From Neisseriaceae bacterium JH1-16 (GTDB taxonomy: Bacteria > Pseudomonadota > Gammaproteobacteria > Burkholderiales > Chromobacteriaceae), in assembly GCA_025989215.1 (NCBI GenBank), contig JAPDNP010000004.1, positions 62,001 through 126,000 on the forward strand: 64,000 nucleotides of DNA, in the 5' to 3' direction. Position numbers and translations under genes: made by a program. Positions 48,675-61,157 of this stretch are shown in pieces. Each line of letters begins with the position of its first letter. Position 1 is the first letter of the stretch. The notes under the pieces were generated by a model. That model searched no databases and was not told the DNA's origin. It saw only the letters and a program-made list of their open reading frames with translations.

Positions 48675-48878
48675 TCACGCTCGGCCTCGTCCCGAGTGCG
48701 GCCGTAACGTTCTTGGGCCGGCGGTGCGGCGGTCGACGACCAGGTTGACCAGCAACAGCAAGAGGCTGCTCCCAAACACGATCTTGGCAATCGTGGCGGC
48801 ACTGTCGGCCAGCAGGCCGAAGCCCAGCAGGCCGGCCACCAGCGCGATGATGAAATACAGCAGAGCCAGGTTGATCAT
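48675..48878 (-). CDS. DUF1328 (YtjA-like) small membrane protein
   Basis: 67 residues from MINLALLYFIIALVAGLLGF with GAGGAGAGG upstream. Two hydrophobic helices and the AATIAKIVFGSSLLLLL pattern identify DUF1328. The C-terminal tail is arginine-rich (HSGRGRA). Such proteins are often encoded with BON/OsmY-type stress proteins, as here: it lies 37 bases after the BON gene. Function unknown. Confidence 0.8.
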   Translation of the reverse strand: MINLALLYFIIALVAGLLGFGLLADSAATIAKIVFGSSLLLLLVNLVVDRRTAGPRTLRPHSGRGRA

Positions 48879-48915
48879 TGCGCCCTCTCCTCTGTCATGG
48901 GTTCTCGGGATCAAT

Positions 48916-49500
48916 TCACTGCATGTGCAGCTCGTTTTGTACGCTCTTCACATCCTTCACCCCCGCGGCCACTCTCCCGGCACGCACGATCTGGCCCTTG
49001 CTCTGCACGAAGCCGGTCAACTGCACCACACCCGCATCGGTCTTGACGCCGATAGCCAGCGACTTGACCTGCTTGTCCTCCAGCAGCGCCGCCTTCACCT
49101 TGCTGGTGATCGCCGCATCGCTCAGATAGCCGCCGGCCGAGCCACCCTGGCCCCTCAGGCGCAAGTCGTTCCGCACCACTTTGACGCCGGCGACCGCGGC
49201 GGCGGCCTCGCTGGCACGCCAGGCCTGCTGCTGGTTAACCACGAAGCCGGAGAGCTGCACGACGCCCTTATGGGTTTCCACCGAAATCGGCAGGCTCTTG
49301 ATCTGGTCGTCGGCCAGCAGCGCTGCCTTCACCTTGGTGGTGACCGTGGTGTCGTCTAGATAGCGGCCGGCGCTATGCGCGGCATTGTCGAAGGTGGTGA
49401 TGGCCTTGTCGCCGGCGCCGGCAGCGTACACCGCCCCACTGGCGGCGAAGGTGGAGGCCAGCATCACGGCCAGCAGGCTGCGGGGGAATGTCGGTTTCAT
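48916..49500 (-). CDS. Periplasmic BON-domain protein (OsmY-like)
   Basis: 194 residues with a signal peptide (MKPTFPRSLLAVMLASTFAA, cleavage near VYAAG). Two BON domains at about 45-110 and 122-190, each with KVKAALL near its start and VVQL(S/T)GFV in the middle. BON domains bind phospholipids; OsmY-type proteins respond to osmotic or envelope stress. GAAGGAGATCACC precedes the ATG. Confidence 0.88.
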   Translation of the reverse strand: MKPTFPRSLLAVMLASTFAASGAVYAAGAGDKAITTFDNAAHSAGRYLDDTTVTTKVKAALLADDQIKSLPISVETHKGVVQLSGFVVNQQQAWRASEAAAAVAGVKVVRNDLRLRGQGGSAGGYLSDAAITSKVKAALLEDKQVKSLAIGVKTDAGVVQLTGFVQSKGQIVRAGRVAAGVKDVKSVQNELHMQ

Positions 49501-49882
49501 GGTGATCTCCTTCGGATGGGTGGGAGAAATGCCGTGCCAGGACTCATGCACGGCGGGCCTTGACCCGGAAACAGCAAACCCCGTGCCACCCAGCGAAACC
49601 CCAGCAAATACGGGCGATCGCGCTTTTCCAGGCGGATCGCCCGCGCTCAACTGTCGCCGCACCACGACAAAGCCCCGGCCGCTTGCCCTGAAACATCACC
49701 AAACATTGCTAATCCCAGGACTGCCGTGTCGTCGCGCGGCGACAGCGGGCAGCGCCCTGCTCAAGCGCAGCTCGTCACGGGTGACTAGTTAATGGGCTAG
49801 CCAGCAATTCCAAATAGTTTAAAATGATAACAAATCATGCAATTATCATTGTTTCTCTCCACAACTTTCTGGAGATAACAAT
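49501..49882. other. Intergenic region upstream of the M48 pseudogene
   Basis: About 382 bases without a convincing gene. The last 90 bases are AT-rich and contain AATGATA (49821 region) and TATCATT as a 7-bp inverted repeat, vaguely like a Fur-type site. This would be the promoter of the broken peptidase gene. Confidence 0.35.
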
Positions 49883-50637
49883 ATGAAAATCACTCGCTTC
49901 GCTGCGACCCTCAGTCTGTCGCTGGCACTGGCGCCTGCCGCCCACGCCTTCGACTTCAGCCAGATCAGCTCCGGTCTGGCCGTCGGCAAGCAGGCCCTGA
50001 AGGCCGCCACCCTGTCCGACGACGAAGTCAAGACCATGGCAAACCAGGCCTGTGCCCAGTACGACAAGAACTCGCGTATCGCCCCGGCCAGCAGCAAGTA
50101 CGGCAAGCGCCTGGCTGCGATCACCAAGAAAGTCGGCCAGAAGATCAACGGTCAGCCGGTCAACTTCAAGGTCTACCAAAACAAGGAAGTGAACGCCTGG
50201 GCGATGGCCAACGGTTGCGTGCGTATCAACACCGGCCTGATGGACATGATGAGCGACGACGAAGTGATCGGCGTGGTCGGCCACGAGTTGGGCCACGTGG
50301 CGCTCGGCCACAGAAGGCGATGCAGGTCGCCTACGCCGCTGCAGCCGCCCGCAATGCGGCCGGCACCTTCGGCGGCGAGGGCCTGGCGCAACTGAGCAAC
50401 TCGGAGCTGGGCGAGGCATTCGTGAATGCCCAGTTCAGCCAATCGCAGTAGAGCGACGCCGACAACGTCTCCTACGACCTGCTGGCCTAAAAATCGCTGG
50501 ACCGCCGTGCCCTGCTGACCGCCTTCCAGAAACTGGCTGCGCAAGGCGGCAACGATCACAGCATGCTCAGCTCGCACCCAGCCTCGTCGGACCGCGCCAA
50601 GAACATCGAGACCCGCCTGACCAAGGATGGCGTGTAA
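49883..50637 (+). pseudogene. LoiP/YggG-type M48 metallopeptidase, broken by a frameshift and two stops
   Basis: The intact part has a signal peptide (MKITRFAATLSLSLALAPAA) and reaches the zinc motif HELGH at residues 134-138. At about 50315 the frame shifts: the family sequence resumes as KKAMQ-like KAMQVAYAAAAARN, then meets TAG at 50449 (where relatives have Glu before SDAD) and TAA at 50488, and ends KNIETRLTKDGV at 50635-50637. Thus one small deletion and two nonsense codons. LoiP homologues are outer-membrane-associated proteases. The intact reading frame of 171 codons could still yield a truncated product without the third zinc ligand. Confidence 0.88.
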
Positions 50638-50676
50638 TAAGCTCGCATCACCGGCGCCGCCTCGCGGCCCCCATAG

Positions 50677-50707
50677 AAAAAGCCGCCCGATCGCTCGGGC
50701 GGCTTTT
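50677..50707. terminator. Bidirectional terminator after ppsA
   Basis: AAAAAGCCGCCCGA, TCGC loop region, TCGGGCGGCTTTTT: a long perfect stem with A and T runs on both sides. Confidence 0.92.
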
Positions 50708-50731
50708 TGCCGGATGAATCAGCCAAACGTC

Positions 50732-53116
<2,385 letters not shown>

Positions 53117-53391
53117 CACTAAACTTCCTGTTTTGGGGGAATGGGGGACGATCAGCCGGCATTCTATCCCAATCCGGCCGCGCTGGACCAACCCATGCCG
53201 CATTGCACAAAGCCTTACGGCTGCTGGCGATTAAGCTCACGACAGAATCTGTCGCCTGTTTATAATAGCGAGGTGCGCCAACCGGAAGAGAAACACCCGG
53301 CAAACCCTGCCCCGGCGTTATAAATCGCCCGTTTTCCGGCTGGTCGCGGTGCAACCCGCCGCTCGTCGAATCGTCCCCCCGAGGTGCTTTC

Positions 53392-54213
53392 ATGCCACAC
53401 CGCCGTTCCGCTTTCTTCATCTCCGACCGCACCGGCATCACCGCCGAATCGCTCGGCAACACGCTGCTCACCCAGTTCGACACGCTGGAGTTCAAGCGCG
53501 AAACCATCCCGTTCGTCGACACGGTGGAAAAGGCGCAGGAAGTGGCGGCACGCATCAGCAACAGCGCCGACAGCGACCAGCACCGCCCGCTGGTGTTCTC
53601 CAGCATCGTCAATCCGGAAGTGCGCGCCGCGATCAAGGTGGACGGCGCACTGTGCATCGACTTCTTCGAGGCCTTCATCGGCCAGATCGAGGGCGAGCTG
53701 GTGCAGCGCGCCTCTCTGAGCGTCGGACGCGCCCACGGCATGATCAACGAAGAGAAGTACGACAGCCGGATCGAGGCGGTGAACTTCTCGCTCACCCACG
53801 ACGACGGCGTGAAGCTGAAAGACCTGGACGAGGCCGACGTGATCCTGGTCGGCGTGTCGCGCTCGGGCAAGACCCCGACCTGCCTGTACCTGGCGCTGCA
53901 GTACGGCATCCGTGCCGCCAACTACCCGCTGACCCCGGAAGACCTCGGCTCGCCGACGCTGCCTAAGATGCTGCTGCCGTTCCGCCACAAACTGTTCGGC
54001 CTGACCATTGACCCGACGCGCCTGCACAATATCCGCACCGAGCGCCGTCCGGACTCGAAGTACGCCAGCATGGAAAACTGCCGCTCCGAGGTGAACGAGG
54101 CCGAGTCGATGTTCCGCCATCACGGCGTGTCGTTCATCAGCACCACCCACAAGTCGATCGAAGAGATCGCCACCAACATCCTGCACAAGGCCAATCTGAA
54201 GCGCCGCTTCTGA
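53392..54213 (+). CDS. ppsR: PEP synthase regulatory protein (kinase/pyrophosphorylase)
   Basis: 273 residues of the DUF299 family. It begins [20 protein letters not shown] and carries the P-loop GVSRSGKT near residue 155. It phosphorylates PpsA on Thr with ADP and removes the phosphate with Pi. The TGA stop at 54211-54213 overlaps the first base of repeat copy C. Confidence 0.95.
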   Translation: MPHRRSAFFISDRTGITAESLGNTLLTQFDTLEFKRETIPFVDTVEKAQEVAARISNSADSDQHRPLVFSSIVNPEVRAAIKVDGALCIDFFEAFIGQIEGELVQRASLSVGRAHGMINEEKYDSRIEAVNFSLTHDDGVKLKDLDEADVILVGVSRSGKTPTCLYLALQYGIRAANYPLTPEDLGSPTLPKMLLPFRHKLFGLTIDPTRLHNIRTERRPDSKYASMENCRSEVNEAESMFRHHGVSFISTTHKSIEEIATNILHKANLKRRF

Positions 54214-54355
54214 GAACCTATTTACGATCTGCTGCACTCGGGTGATCCTGCGTTGAAATGCCGCTCAACATGCTCATGGACTTCATGTCCATTCCGCTGT
54301 TTCGCATCATTTCGCCTTGTCTGACCCTTCGTTCGCGAGATCGTAAACAGGTTCT
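54213..54355 (+). repeat. 143-bp palindromic element, copy C
   Basis: Starts AGAACC on the last base of the ppsR stop codon and ends GGTTCT. Near-identical ends (AGAACCTATTTACGATCT and the complement of AGAACCTGTTTACGATCT) and centre ATGGAC-N5-GTCCAT. It sits between ppsR and the trpS leader. Confidence 0.88.
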
Positions 54356-54436
54356 GAGCATCACCGACTGGCACCGCTCACTTTTGTTGGCCATGCTGGC
54401 TTGACCGGCACCGCAACTCGGGTGCAGACTGACTCT

Positions 54437-54487
54437 CATGACAAACGTACGCATCGCATCCCGTTTTTGGTGGTGGCGCTTCACCTA
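54437..54487 (+). CDS. Candidate trpS leader peptide with three Trp codons
   Basis: A 16-codon open frame, MTNVRIASRFWWWRFT, then TAG. Three consecutive TGG codons lie at 54467-54475. It is too short for routine gene callers. Position, length, Trp run and the terminator 24 bases downstream match classical Trp attenuation leaders (E. coli trpL has two Trp codons), but the downstream gene is trpS, the tryptophanyl-tRNA synthetase. Weak point: no good ribosome site is visible (CGGGTGCAG is the nearest purine-rich stretch). The role is inferred. Confidence 0.68.
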
Positions 54488-55627
<1,140 letters not shown>

Positions 55628-55646
55628 GCCGAAGAAAGGACATCCC

Positions 55647-55856
55647 ATGCCCGACCACCACGGCAGCACGCCGCCGAACGGCCTGCCCCGCTACCGCCTG
55701 TTGACCGGCCCGGACGACGCCAGCTTCTGCCAGCGCGTCAGCGAGGCGCTGGAACTGGGCTACGCGCTGTACGGCTCACCGGCCGCCACCTTCAATGGCG
55801 AACGGGTGATCGTGGCCCAGGCGGTACTGTGGCCGAGCCATTCGGTCAAGCACTGA
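55647..55856 (+). CDS. DUF1737 domain protein
   Basis: 69 residues. LPRYRLLTGPDDASFCQRVS, ALELGYALYGSPAATFNGER and VIVAQAVLWP are the DUF1737 pattern. Function unknown. It begins 19 bases after trpS with AAGAAAGGA upstream, so it is probably co-transcribed and under the same attenuator. Confidence 0.85.
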   Translation: MPDHHGSTPPNGLPRYRLLTGPDDASFCQRVSEALELGYALYGSPAATFNGERVIVAQAVLWPSHSVKH

Positions 55857-55867
55857 GCCGCGCCCGC

Positions 55868-55903
55868 AAAAAAGCCGTGCCACCGATCGGGGCACGGCTT
55901 TTT
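55868..55903. terminator. Terminator after the trpS operon
   Basis: AAAAAAGCCGTGCC, an 8-base loop, GGGCACGGCTTTTT; perfect stem, usable from both sides. Confidence 0.92.
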
Positions 55904-55921
55904 CCTTGTCCTGCATTCCCG

Positions 55922-56688
55922 TCAAGGTGGCGGCTCGTCCCCGTCGCGCGGGGCGAAGCGCTGGCGCCGGTCGCGCAGCTTCAGCAGGCGCCGCTCGCGG
56001 CGGTCGTGCAGCTCGTGCCGCACCACCATCTCGCTGCCGTACAACCCCACCAGCCGCGCCACCAACACCGCCAGATAAAGCTGACCGGACACCGCCTCGA
56101 ACATTACCAGCCCGCGTGCCGCGCGGGTGCCGGCGACCACGTCGCCGAAGCCGAGCGTGGTTAGGCTGATGAAGCTGAAATACTGGGCGGTGAAATAGTC
56201 GACCGACTGCGGGCCGTGGTCGGTACTGGCGATCAACGAGTTCGGATCGAGTATGTCGAGGGCGAAATAGAACGCGCCTCAGCCGATGCCGAACAGCAGA
56301 TAGACGCTCAAGACGGCAAAGATGCGCTCGCGGTCGACCCGGCCGGCCTGCCATACCGAGGGCAGGATCAGCGCCACCGCCCACTAGGCCAGCGCCCCCA
56401 CAGCAGATAGCCGATCTCCACCACCCGGTGGTGACCGCTCAGCCAGACGCCGAGCCACAGCAGCACCGCCAGCCCGCCGCCAACCAACAGCCCACGGCCA
56501 CGCCGGACCCGCAGTTCGCCGATGATCACCACCGCCATCACCAGCACCAGAAAGGCGCCGGCGATGCGCACCTCGATGTGGTCCATGCCCAGCGCGCGGG
56601 TCAGCGGCGATTGCAGCAATGCCAGCAACAGCGAGCCGAACAGCAGCTGATAACGGCGGTGTAGCAGACGGTCGTAGAGCGTTTGCAT
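55922..56688 (-). pseudogene. Two-helix potassium-channel-like protein, broken by a frameshift and two stops
   Basis: The protein starts MQTLYDRLLHRRYQLLFGSL at 56688 with GGAAGGGG upstream and runs through several hydrophobic helices to WLSGHHRVVEIGYLLWG. Near 56400 the frame shifts at a run of G, and the continuing frame meets TAG (56384-56386) and TGA (56279-56281, in FGIG-stop-GAFYFALD, probably an ancestral Trp), then gives the pore loop SLTTLGFGDVVAGT and a cytoplasmic tail ending at 55922. The pore filter TLGFGD is of ion-channel (K+) type. All three lesions are in the middle third. Confidence 0.85.
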
Positions 56689-56732
56689 CCCCTTCCTTCG
56701 ATACGGCATGAGGCCGGCTCGGCCAGAGCGGG

Positions 56733-57515
56733 TCAGCCCGGTAGCGGCACGCTGACGCTCAGTCCGTCGTAGCCTACCTCGATGCCCGGCGGGCAGCGGC
56801 CGGACAGCTCGTGGTACTCCAGGCCATGCGTCATGTGGATCAGCACGGTGCGGCGGGCGCCGATGCGCGCCGCCCACTCGAACGACTGCTCCACCCCCAG
56901 GTGCGACTTGTACGGCATGTTTCGCAGGCAGTCGAGGAACAACACCTCCAGCCCTTCGAGCAGCGCCAGGCTGCTATCAGGGATCGCCGACAGGTCGGTC
57001 AACCAGGCGACATTGCCGACGCGCCAGCCGGCGCACGGCCAGCTGCCGTGTTCGAGCGGGATCGGCGTGAAGGTCACGCCGCCGAATTCGAACGGGCCGC
57101 TCACCGTTTCGGCCAACAGCACCGGCTTGTCCCACTGCGGGGTCGGCGTCGACAGCGTGTAGCCGAAGCGCTCGGTGATGTTATTCATCGTGAATTCGTT
57201 GCCGAACAGGTGGATCGCGCCCTTCTTCACGTAGCAGAACGCGCGCAGGTCGTCGATGCCGTTCAGGTGGTCGGCGTGCGGGTGGGTGTACAGCACCATG
57301 TCGACCCGGGTGATGCCCTCGCGCAGCGCCTGCTGGCGCAGGTCGGGCCCGGTGTCGATCAGCACGCCCATGCCGTTCACCGTCAGATACGCCGAGCAAC
57401 GGGTGCGGCGATTCCGCGGGTCGGGCGAGGAGCAGGTCGGGCAGTCGCAGCCGATGGCCGGAGTGCCGGAGCTGGAGCCGCAGCCGAGTATGGTCAGGTC
57501 GACGGTTTGAGTCAC
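56733..57515 (-). CDS. MBL-fold metallohydrolase (PhnP-like)
   Basis: 260 residues from a GTG at 57513-57515 with GGGAG upstream. An N-terminal structural zinc loop (CDCPTCSS) and the metal site THPHADHLNG, then DLSAIP and HMTHGLEYHEL at the C-terminus. It is similar to PhnP phosphodiesterase and lipoate/PQQB-type hydrolases. Last gene of the mltG-tmk-holB-tatD-MBL operon. Confidence 0.88.
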   Translation of the reverse strand: MTQTVDLTILGCGSSSGTPAIGCDCPTCSSPDPRNRRTRCSAYLTVNGMGVLIDTGPDLRQQALREGITRVDMVLYTHPHADHLNGIDDLRAFCYVKKGAIHLFGNEFTMNNITERFGYTLSTPTPQWDKPVLLAETVSGPFEFGGVTFTPIPLEHGSWPCAGWRVGNVAWLTDLSAIPDSSLALLEGLEVLFLDCLRNMPYKSHLGVEQSFEWAARIGARRTVLIHMTHGLEYHELSGRCPPGIEVGYDGLSVSVPLPG

Positions 57516-57525
57516 GAAGGCTCCC

Positions 57526-58305
57526 TCAAGGTTGGCCGAACGGGCGCGGCACCTTGCTGAACAGGGTGTAGAAATTGTCGGTGGTCGCTTCGGCCAACGC
57601 TTCGAACGACATGCCACGCAGCTCGGCGACATGCTCGGCGACGTGACGCACGAAGCCCGGCTCGTTCTGCTTGCCGCGGAACGGTATCGGCGCAAGATAC
57701 GGCGAATCGGTTTCGACCAGCATGCGGTCGAGCGGCACCATCTTGGCCACTTCCTTCAATTCCTGCGCGCTCTTGAAGGTGACGATGCCGGAGAACGAGA
57801 TGTAGAAACCCAGGTCGAGCGCAGCCTTCGCCACCTCGCGGTTCTCGGTGAAGCAGTGCATCACGCCGCGCTCGGCGCCGCTCTCCTGCATGATGCGCAG
57901 CGTGTCGGCCGCCGACTCTCGGGTGTGGATGATCAGCGGCAGACCGGTGCGGCGCGCGGCGCGGATGTGCACGCGAAAACGCTCGTGCTGCCAGGACAGA
58001 TCGCCCTTACACCAGTGGTAGTCGAGGCCGGTCTCGCCGATGCCGACCACCTTGGGGTGGGCGGCGTGCGCGACCAGCTCGTCCTCGCTGAATTCGGCGG
58101 CGTCCTTGTCATCCGGGTGGATGCCGACGGTGGCGTAGAGGTGCGGATACGCCTCGGCCAGCGCCAGCACCGACGGATAGTCGGGACGGCTGACGCCGAT
58201 CACCAGCGCCAGCTCGACGCGGTTCTCCTGCATGCGCGCCAGCACCTCGGGCAGCCGGGCGGTCAGGTCGGGAAAATTCAGATGGCAGTGCGAATCAACA
58301 AGCAT
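57526..58305 (-). CDS. tatD: TatD-family metal-dependent hydrolase
   Basis: 259 residues from MLVDSHCHLNFPDLTARLPE (an upstream in-frame start 3 codons earlier exists). TIM-barrel hydrolase with DSHCH, GIGETGLDYHW, PLIIHTRES, VMHCFTENREVA and LVETDSPYLAPIPFRG, all TatD landmarks. Probable DNase or D-aminoacyl hydrolase. It follows holB in the usual order and precedes the MBL gene by about 10 bases. Confidence 0.93.
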   Translation of the reverse strand: MLVDSHCHLNFPDLTARLPEVLARMQENRVELALVIGVSRPDYPSVLALAEAYPHLYATVGIHPDDKDAAEFSEDELVAHAAHPKVVGIGETGLDYHWCKGDLSWQHERFRVHIRAARRTGLPLIIHTRESAADTLRIMQESGAERGVMHCFTENREVAKAALDLGFYISFSGIVTFKSAQELKEVAKMVPLDRMLVETDSPYLAPIPFRGKQNEPGFVRHVAEHVAELRGMSFEALAEATTDNFYTLFSKVPRPFGQP

Positions 58306-58440
58306 GTCGGGCAACCGCCGACGCCCGCCGGATTCGGCCCGGCGCCGGCAAAGAAATGATCATTAAGGACCGGGCACGACGGCGCCCCCTACTACAAGGA
58401 CCGTTGCGTCGGGCGATCGTTCGCCTCGGGCCGGCGGCTC

Positions 58441-59439
58441 TCAGCCGGCACGGCGCCCGGCGAACAGCTGCAGATAGTCCATCAGCAGCGCTTCGAGCTG
58501 CAGGCGCACATTCAGGGTGTGGTGCCCGTACGGCGTCAGCGCCAGTACCCGGTCGTAGCAGGCCAACAGCGCGGCCGGATCGGCGCGTTCGGCCAACTTC
58601 GCCAGCACCGCCTGCTGATCCGGATAATAGCGGATATGCCCAGCCAGCCTCAAACCGGCCAGGTCGCTCAACCATTTGGCCAGCCAGGACAGCGGTACCG
58701 CCAGCGGCTGCTTCTGCTTGTCGACCTGCTCGGCGATGGCCAACGCCCCGGCCAGGCTCGGCGTGGCCAGCGAGGCGACGAAGTCGCGGCGCAGCGCCGC
58801 CTCGGCCGGGTCGTGCTCGAACAACGGGCTACCGCCATGCTGCGCCAGCTCCGCCTCGGCATTGGCGATGCCCTGTTCGGCCAACCACGCGAGCGCGGTG
58901 TCGCGGTCCGGCGCCGCCAGCGGAAACTGCCGGCAGCGGCTCTTGATGGTCGGCAACAGCCGCGCGTGCGCGTGGCTCACCAGCAGGAACAGCACATTGG
59001 CCGGCGGCTCCTCCAGAATCTTCAGCAGCGCGTTGGACGCCTGCAGATTCATCGCCTCGGCCGGTTCGACCAACACCACGCGGCGGCCGCCGCGGTGCGC
59101 ACTCAGGTGGGCGAAGTCGATCACCTCGCGCACCGCCTCGACCTTGATCTGCGGCAGCTTGCGGGCGGCGGGCTTGCCCTCGCCCTCCTCGTCGCCATCA
59201 GGGCTCAGCAGGCGGAAGTCCGGGTGGCTACCGGCGTCGAACCAGTGGCAGGCCTGGCACTGGCCGCAGGCGTCCTGCTCGGGGGTCGGCGCCTCGCACA
59301 GCAGCGCGCGCGCCACCGACTCGGCGAAGGCGCGCTTGCCGATGCCGGCCGGGCCGGTAAACAGCCAGGCGTTCGGCAGTTGGCCGAACTCGCGGCGCAG
59401 CTGCCGCCAGGCGTCGGCCTGCCAGGGCAGACGGCTCAT
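58441..59439 (-). CDS. holB: DNA polymerase III delta' subunit
   Basis: 332 residues. AAA+ clamp-loader subunit: GPAGIGKRAFAESVARALLC with zinc cysteines CGQCQAC, VEPAEAMNLQASNALLKILE and EEPPANVLFLLVSH. It loads the sliding clamp. Its ATG overlaps the tmk stop. No pilZ gene is present between holB and tatD; 135 bases separate them. Confidence 0.93.
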   Translation of the reverse strand: MSRLPWQADAWRQLRREFGQLPNAWLFTGPAGIGKRAFAESVARALLCEAPTPEQDACGQCQACHWFDAGSHPDFRLLSPDGDEEGEGKPAARKLPQIKVEAVREVIDFAHLSAHRGGRRVVLVEPAEAMNLQASNALLKILEEPPANVLFLLVSHAHARLLPTIKSRCRQFPLAAPDRDTALAWLAEQGIANAEAELAQHGGSPLFEHDPAEAALRRDFVASLATPSLAGALAIAEQVDKQKQPLAVPLSWLAKWLSDLAGLRLAGHIRYYPDQQAVLAKLAERADPAALLACYDRVLALTPYGHHTLNVRLQLEALLMDYLQLFAGRRAG

Positions 59440-60062
59440 GCGCGCTCCTTCAAGGCCGCCAAGTGTGCGGCGATGTCGCGCTGGATCGCTTCGATGTCGC
59501 TGCTGGCGTCGATCACTGCGAAGCGTGCCGGCTCGGCGGCGGCGCGGGCGAGATAGGCGCTGCGCACCCGCTCGTGGAACTCGGCCGCCTCCAGCTCGAA
59601 GCGGTCCAGGGTGCGGCTGGCGGCCATGCGCGCCTGCGACACCGCCAGCGGCACGTCGAGCAGCAGGGTCAGGTCCGGCTGCAAGCCCTGCTGCACCCAG
59701 TCCTCCAGCACGCGGATACGTTCGGCCGACACGCCGCGCCCGCCGCCCTGGTAGGCAAAGGTGGCGTCGGTGAAGCGGTCGGACACCAGCCAGCGCCCGG
59801 TGGCCAGCGCCGGCGCGATCACCCGAGCGATGTGCTCCATCCGCCCGGCGAACATCAGCAGCGTCTCGGTATCGAGCGTCGCCTCGGTGTCGACGTCGAG
59901 CAGCAGCGCGCGCAGCTTCTCGCCCAGCGGCGTGCCGCCCGGCTCGCGGGTGAACACGGTGTCGATCTGCTGTTCGGCCAACCAGTCGCGGATGAACGCC
60001 AGGTGGGTGCTCTTGCCGGCGCCGTCGAGGCCTTCCAGGGTGATGAAACGTCCACGGGCCAT
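59436..60062 (-). CDS. tmk: Thymidylate kinase
   Basis: 208 residues: P-loop LEGLDGAGKST, TREPGGTPLGEKLR and LID region DRFTDATFAYQGGGRG. It phosphorylates dTMP to dTDP. It begins 1 base after the mltG stop codon and overlaps holB by 4 bases (ATGA). Confidence 0.95.
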   Translation of the reverse strand: MARGRFITLEGLDGAGKSTHLAFIRDWLAEQQIDTVFTREPGGTPLGEKLRALLLDVDTEATLDTETLLMFAGRMEHIARVIAPALATGRWLVSDRFTDATFAYQGGGRGVSAERIRVLEDWVQQGLQPDLTLLLDVPLAVSQARMAASRTLDRFELEAAEFHERVRSAYLARAAAEPARFAVIDASSDIEAIQRDIAAHLAALKERA

Positions 60063-60063
60063 C

Positions 60064-61056
60064 TCAGCCGCCTTTCTTCAGAATGTATTTGCGCACCGCG
60101 GCGTTGTGCTCGTCGAGGGTCTCGGAGAACTGCGAGCTGCCGTCGCCGCGCGCGACGAAGTACAGCGCGCGGGTGTCGGCCGGATGCGCGGCCGCTTCCA
60201 GCGCGGCGCGGCCCGGCAGCGAGATCGGCGTCGGCGTCAGCCCGCTGCGGGTATAGGTGTTGTACGGCGTGTCGCGGCGCAAGTCGGCACGGCTGATGTT
60301 GCCGCGATAGGCAGCGCCCATGCCGTAGATCACCGACGGGTCGGTCTGCAGCCGCATGCCGATGCTCAAGCGGTTGGTAAACACCGCGGCGACGCTCGGC
60401 CGGTCGGCGTCCTGCGAGGTTTCCTTCTCGATCAGGCTCGCCATCGTCAGCAGTTCGTAAGGTTGGCTATACGGCAGATGGGCGCTGCGCTGCGCCCAGA
60501 CGCTGGTCAGCTGCTGCTGCATGGTGCGGTAGGCGCGCCGGTACAGGTCGAGATCGCTGGAGCCGGGCACGAAGAAATAGGTGCTGGGGAAGAACAGTCC
60601 CTCGGCGCGCGGCTCGGTCGCACCGATTGCGGTGAGCAGCGCTTCTTCGCTCAGGCCGCGGCTGTCGTGCTTCAGGTCCGACTCGCGGTCGACCGCGGCG
60701 CGGAACTGGCGGAAGCTCCAGCCCTCGATCACCGTCACGCTGGCTTGATCCGGATTGCCCTCGGCGAAGCGCTTGAGCAACTGCCACATCGCCACCGGCG
60801 AGCTGATCTCGTAGAGGCCGGCCTTGATCTTGCGGTCGGTACCGCCAATCCGCGCCAGCGCCACCATGATCCAGCGGTTGCGGATCAGGCCATCCTTTTC
60901 CAGCATGTACGCGACCTGGTGCAACGTGCGGTTCGGCCCCACGATCACGTTGTACGGCGATTGCGGCAGCGGTACCGGCACCGCGACCACCCAGGCCAGC
61001 CACAGGACGCCGGCGGCCAGCAGCGCGGCAATCAGACGGACAAAAAGTTTAAGCAT
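60064..61056 (-). CDS. mltG: Endolytic transglycosylase
   Basis: 330 residues: one N-terminal membrane helix (FVRLIAALLAAGVLWLAWVV), a LysM-like region, and the YceG catalytic domain with Glu in MASLIEKETSQDADRPSVAA and the NTYTRSGLTPTPISLPG motif. It cuts nascent peptidoglycan strands. First gene of the tmk-holB-tatD operon. Confidence 0.94.
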   Translation of the reverse strand: MLKLFVRLIAALLAAGVLWLAWVVAVPVPLPQSPYNVIVGPNRTLHQVAYMLEKDGLIRNRWIMVALARIGGTDRKIKAGLYEISSPVAMWQLLKRFAEGNPDQASVTVIEGWSFRQFRAAVDRESDLKHDSRGLSEEALLTAIGATEPRAEGLFFPSTYFFVPGSSDLDLYRRAYRTMQQQLTSVWAQRSAHLPYSQPYELLTMASLIEKETSQDADRPSVAAVFTNRLSIGMRLQTDPSVIYGMGAAYRGNISRADLRRDTPYNTYTRSGLTPTPISLPGRAALEAAAHPADTRALYFVARGDGSSQFSETLDEHNAAVRKYILKKGG

Positions 61057-61157
61057 GCAATACGAAACTCAGGAGGACGCCGCCGACCGGGGACCGATGC
61101 TCGGCAAAGCCGGCATGATACCCTGCACGCCGCTTGACGCGAAGCGGCGGCCGGCGC

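Noticed and set aside
56279-56281. In-frame TGA in the channel gene as a selenocysteine codon
   Set aside because: The same gene also has a TAG and a frameshift, so plain decay explains all three.
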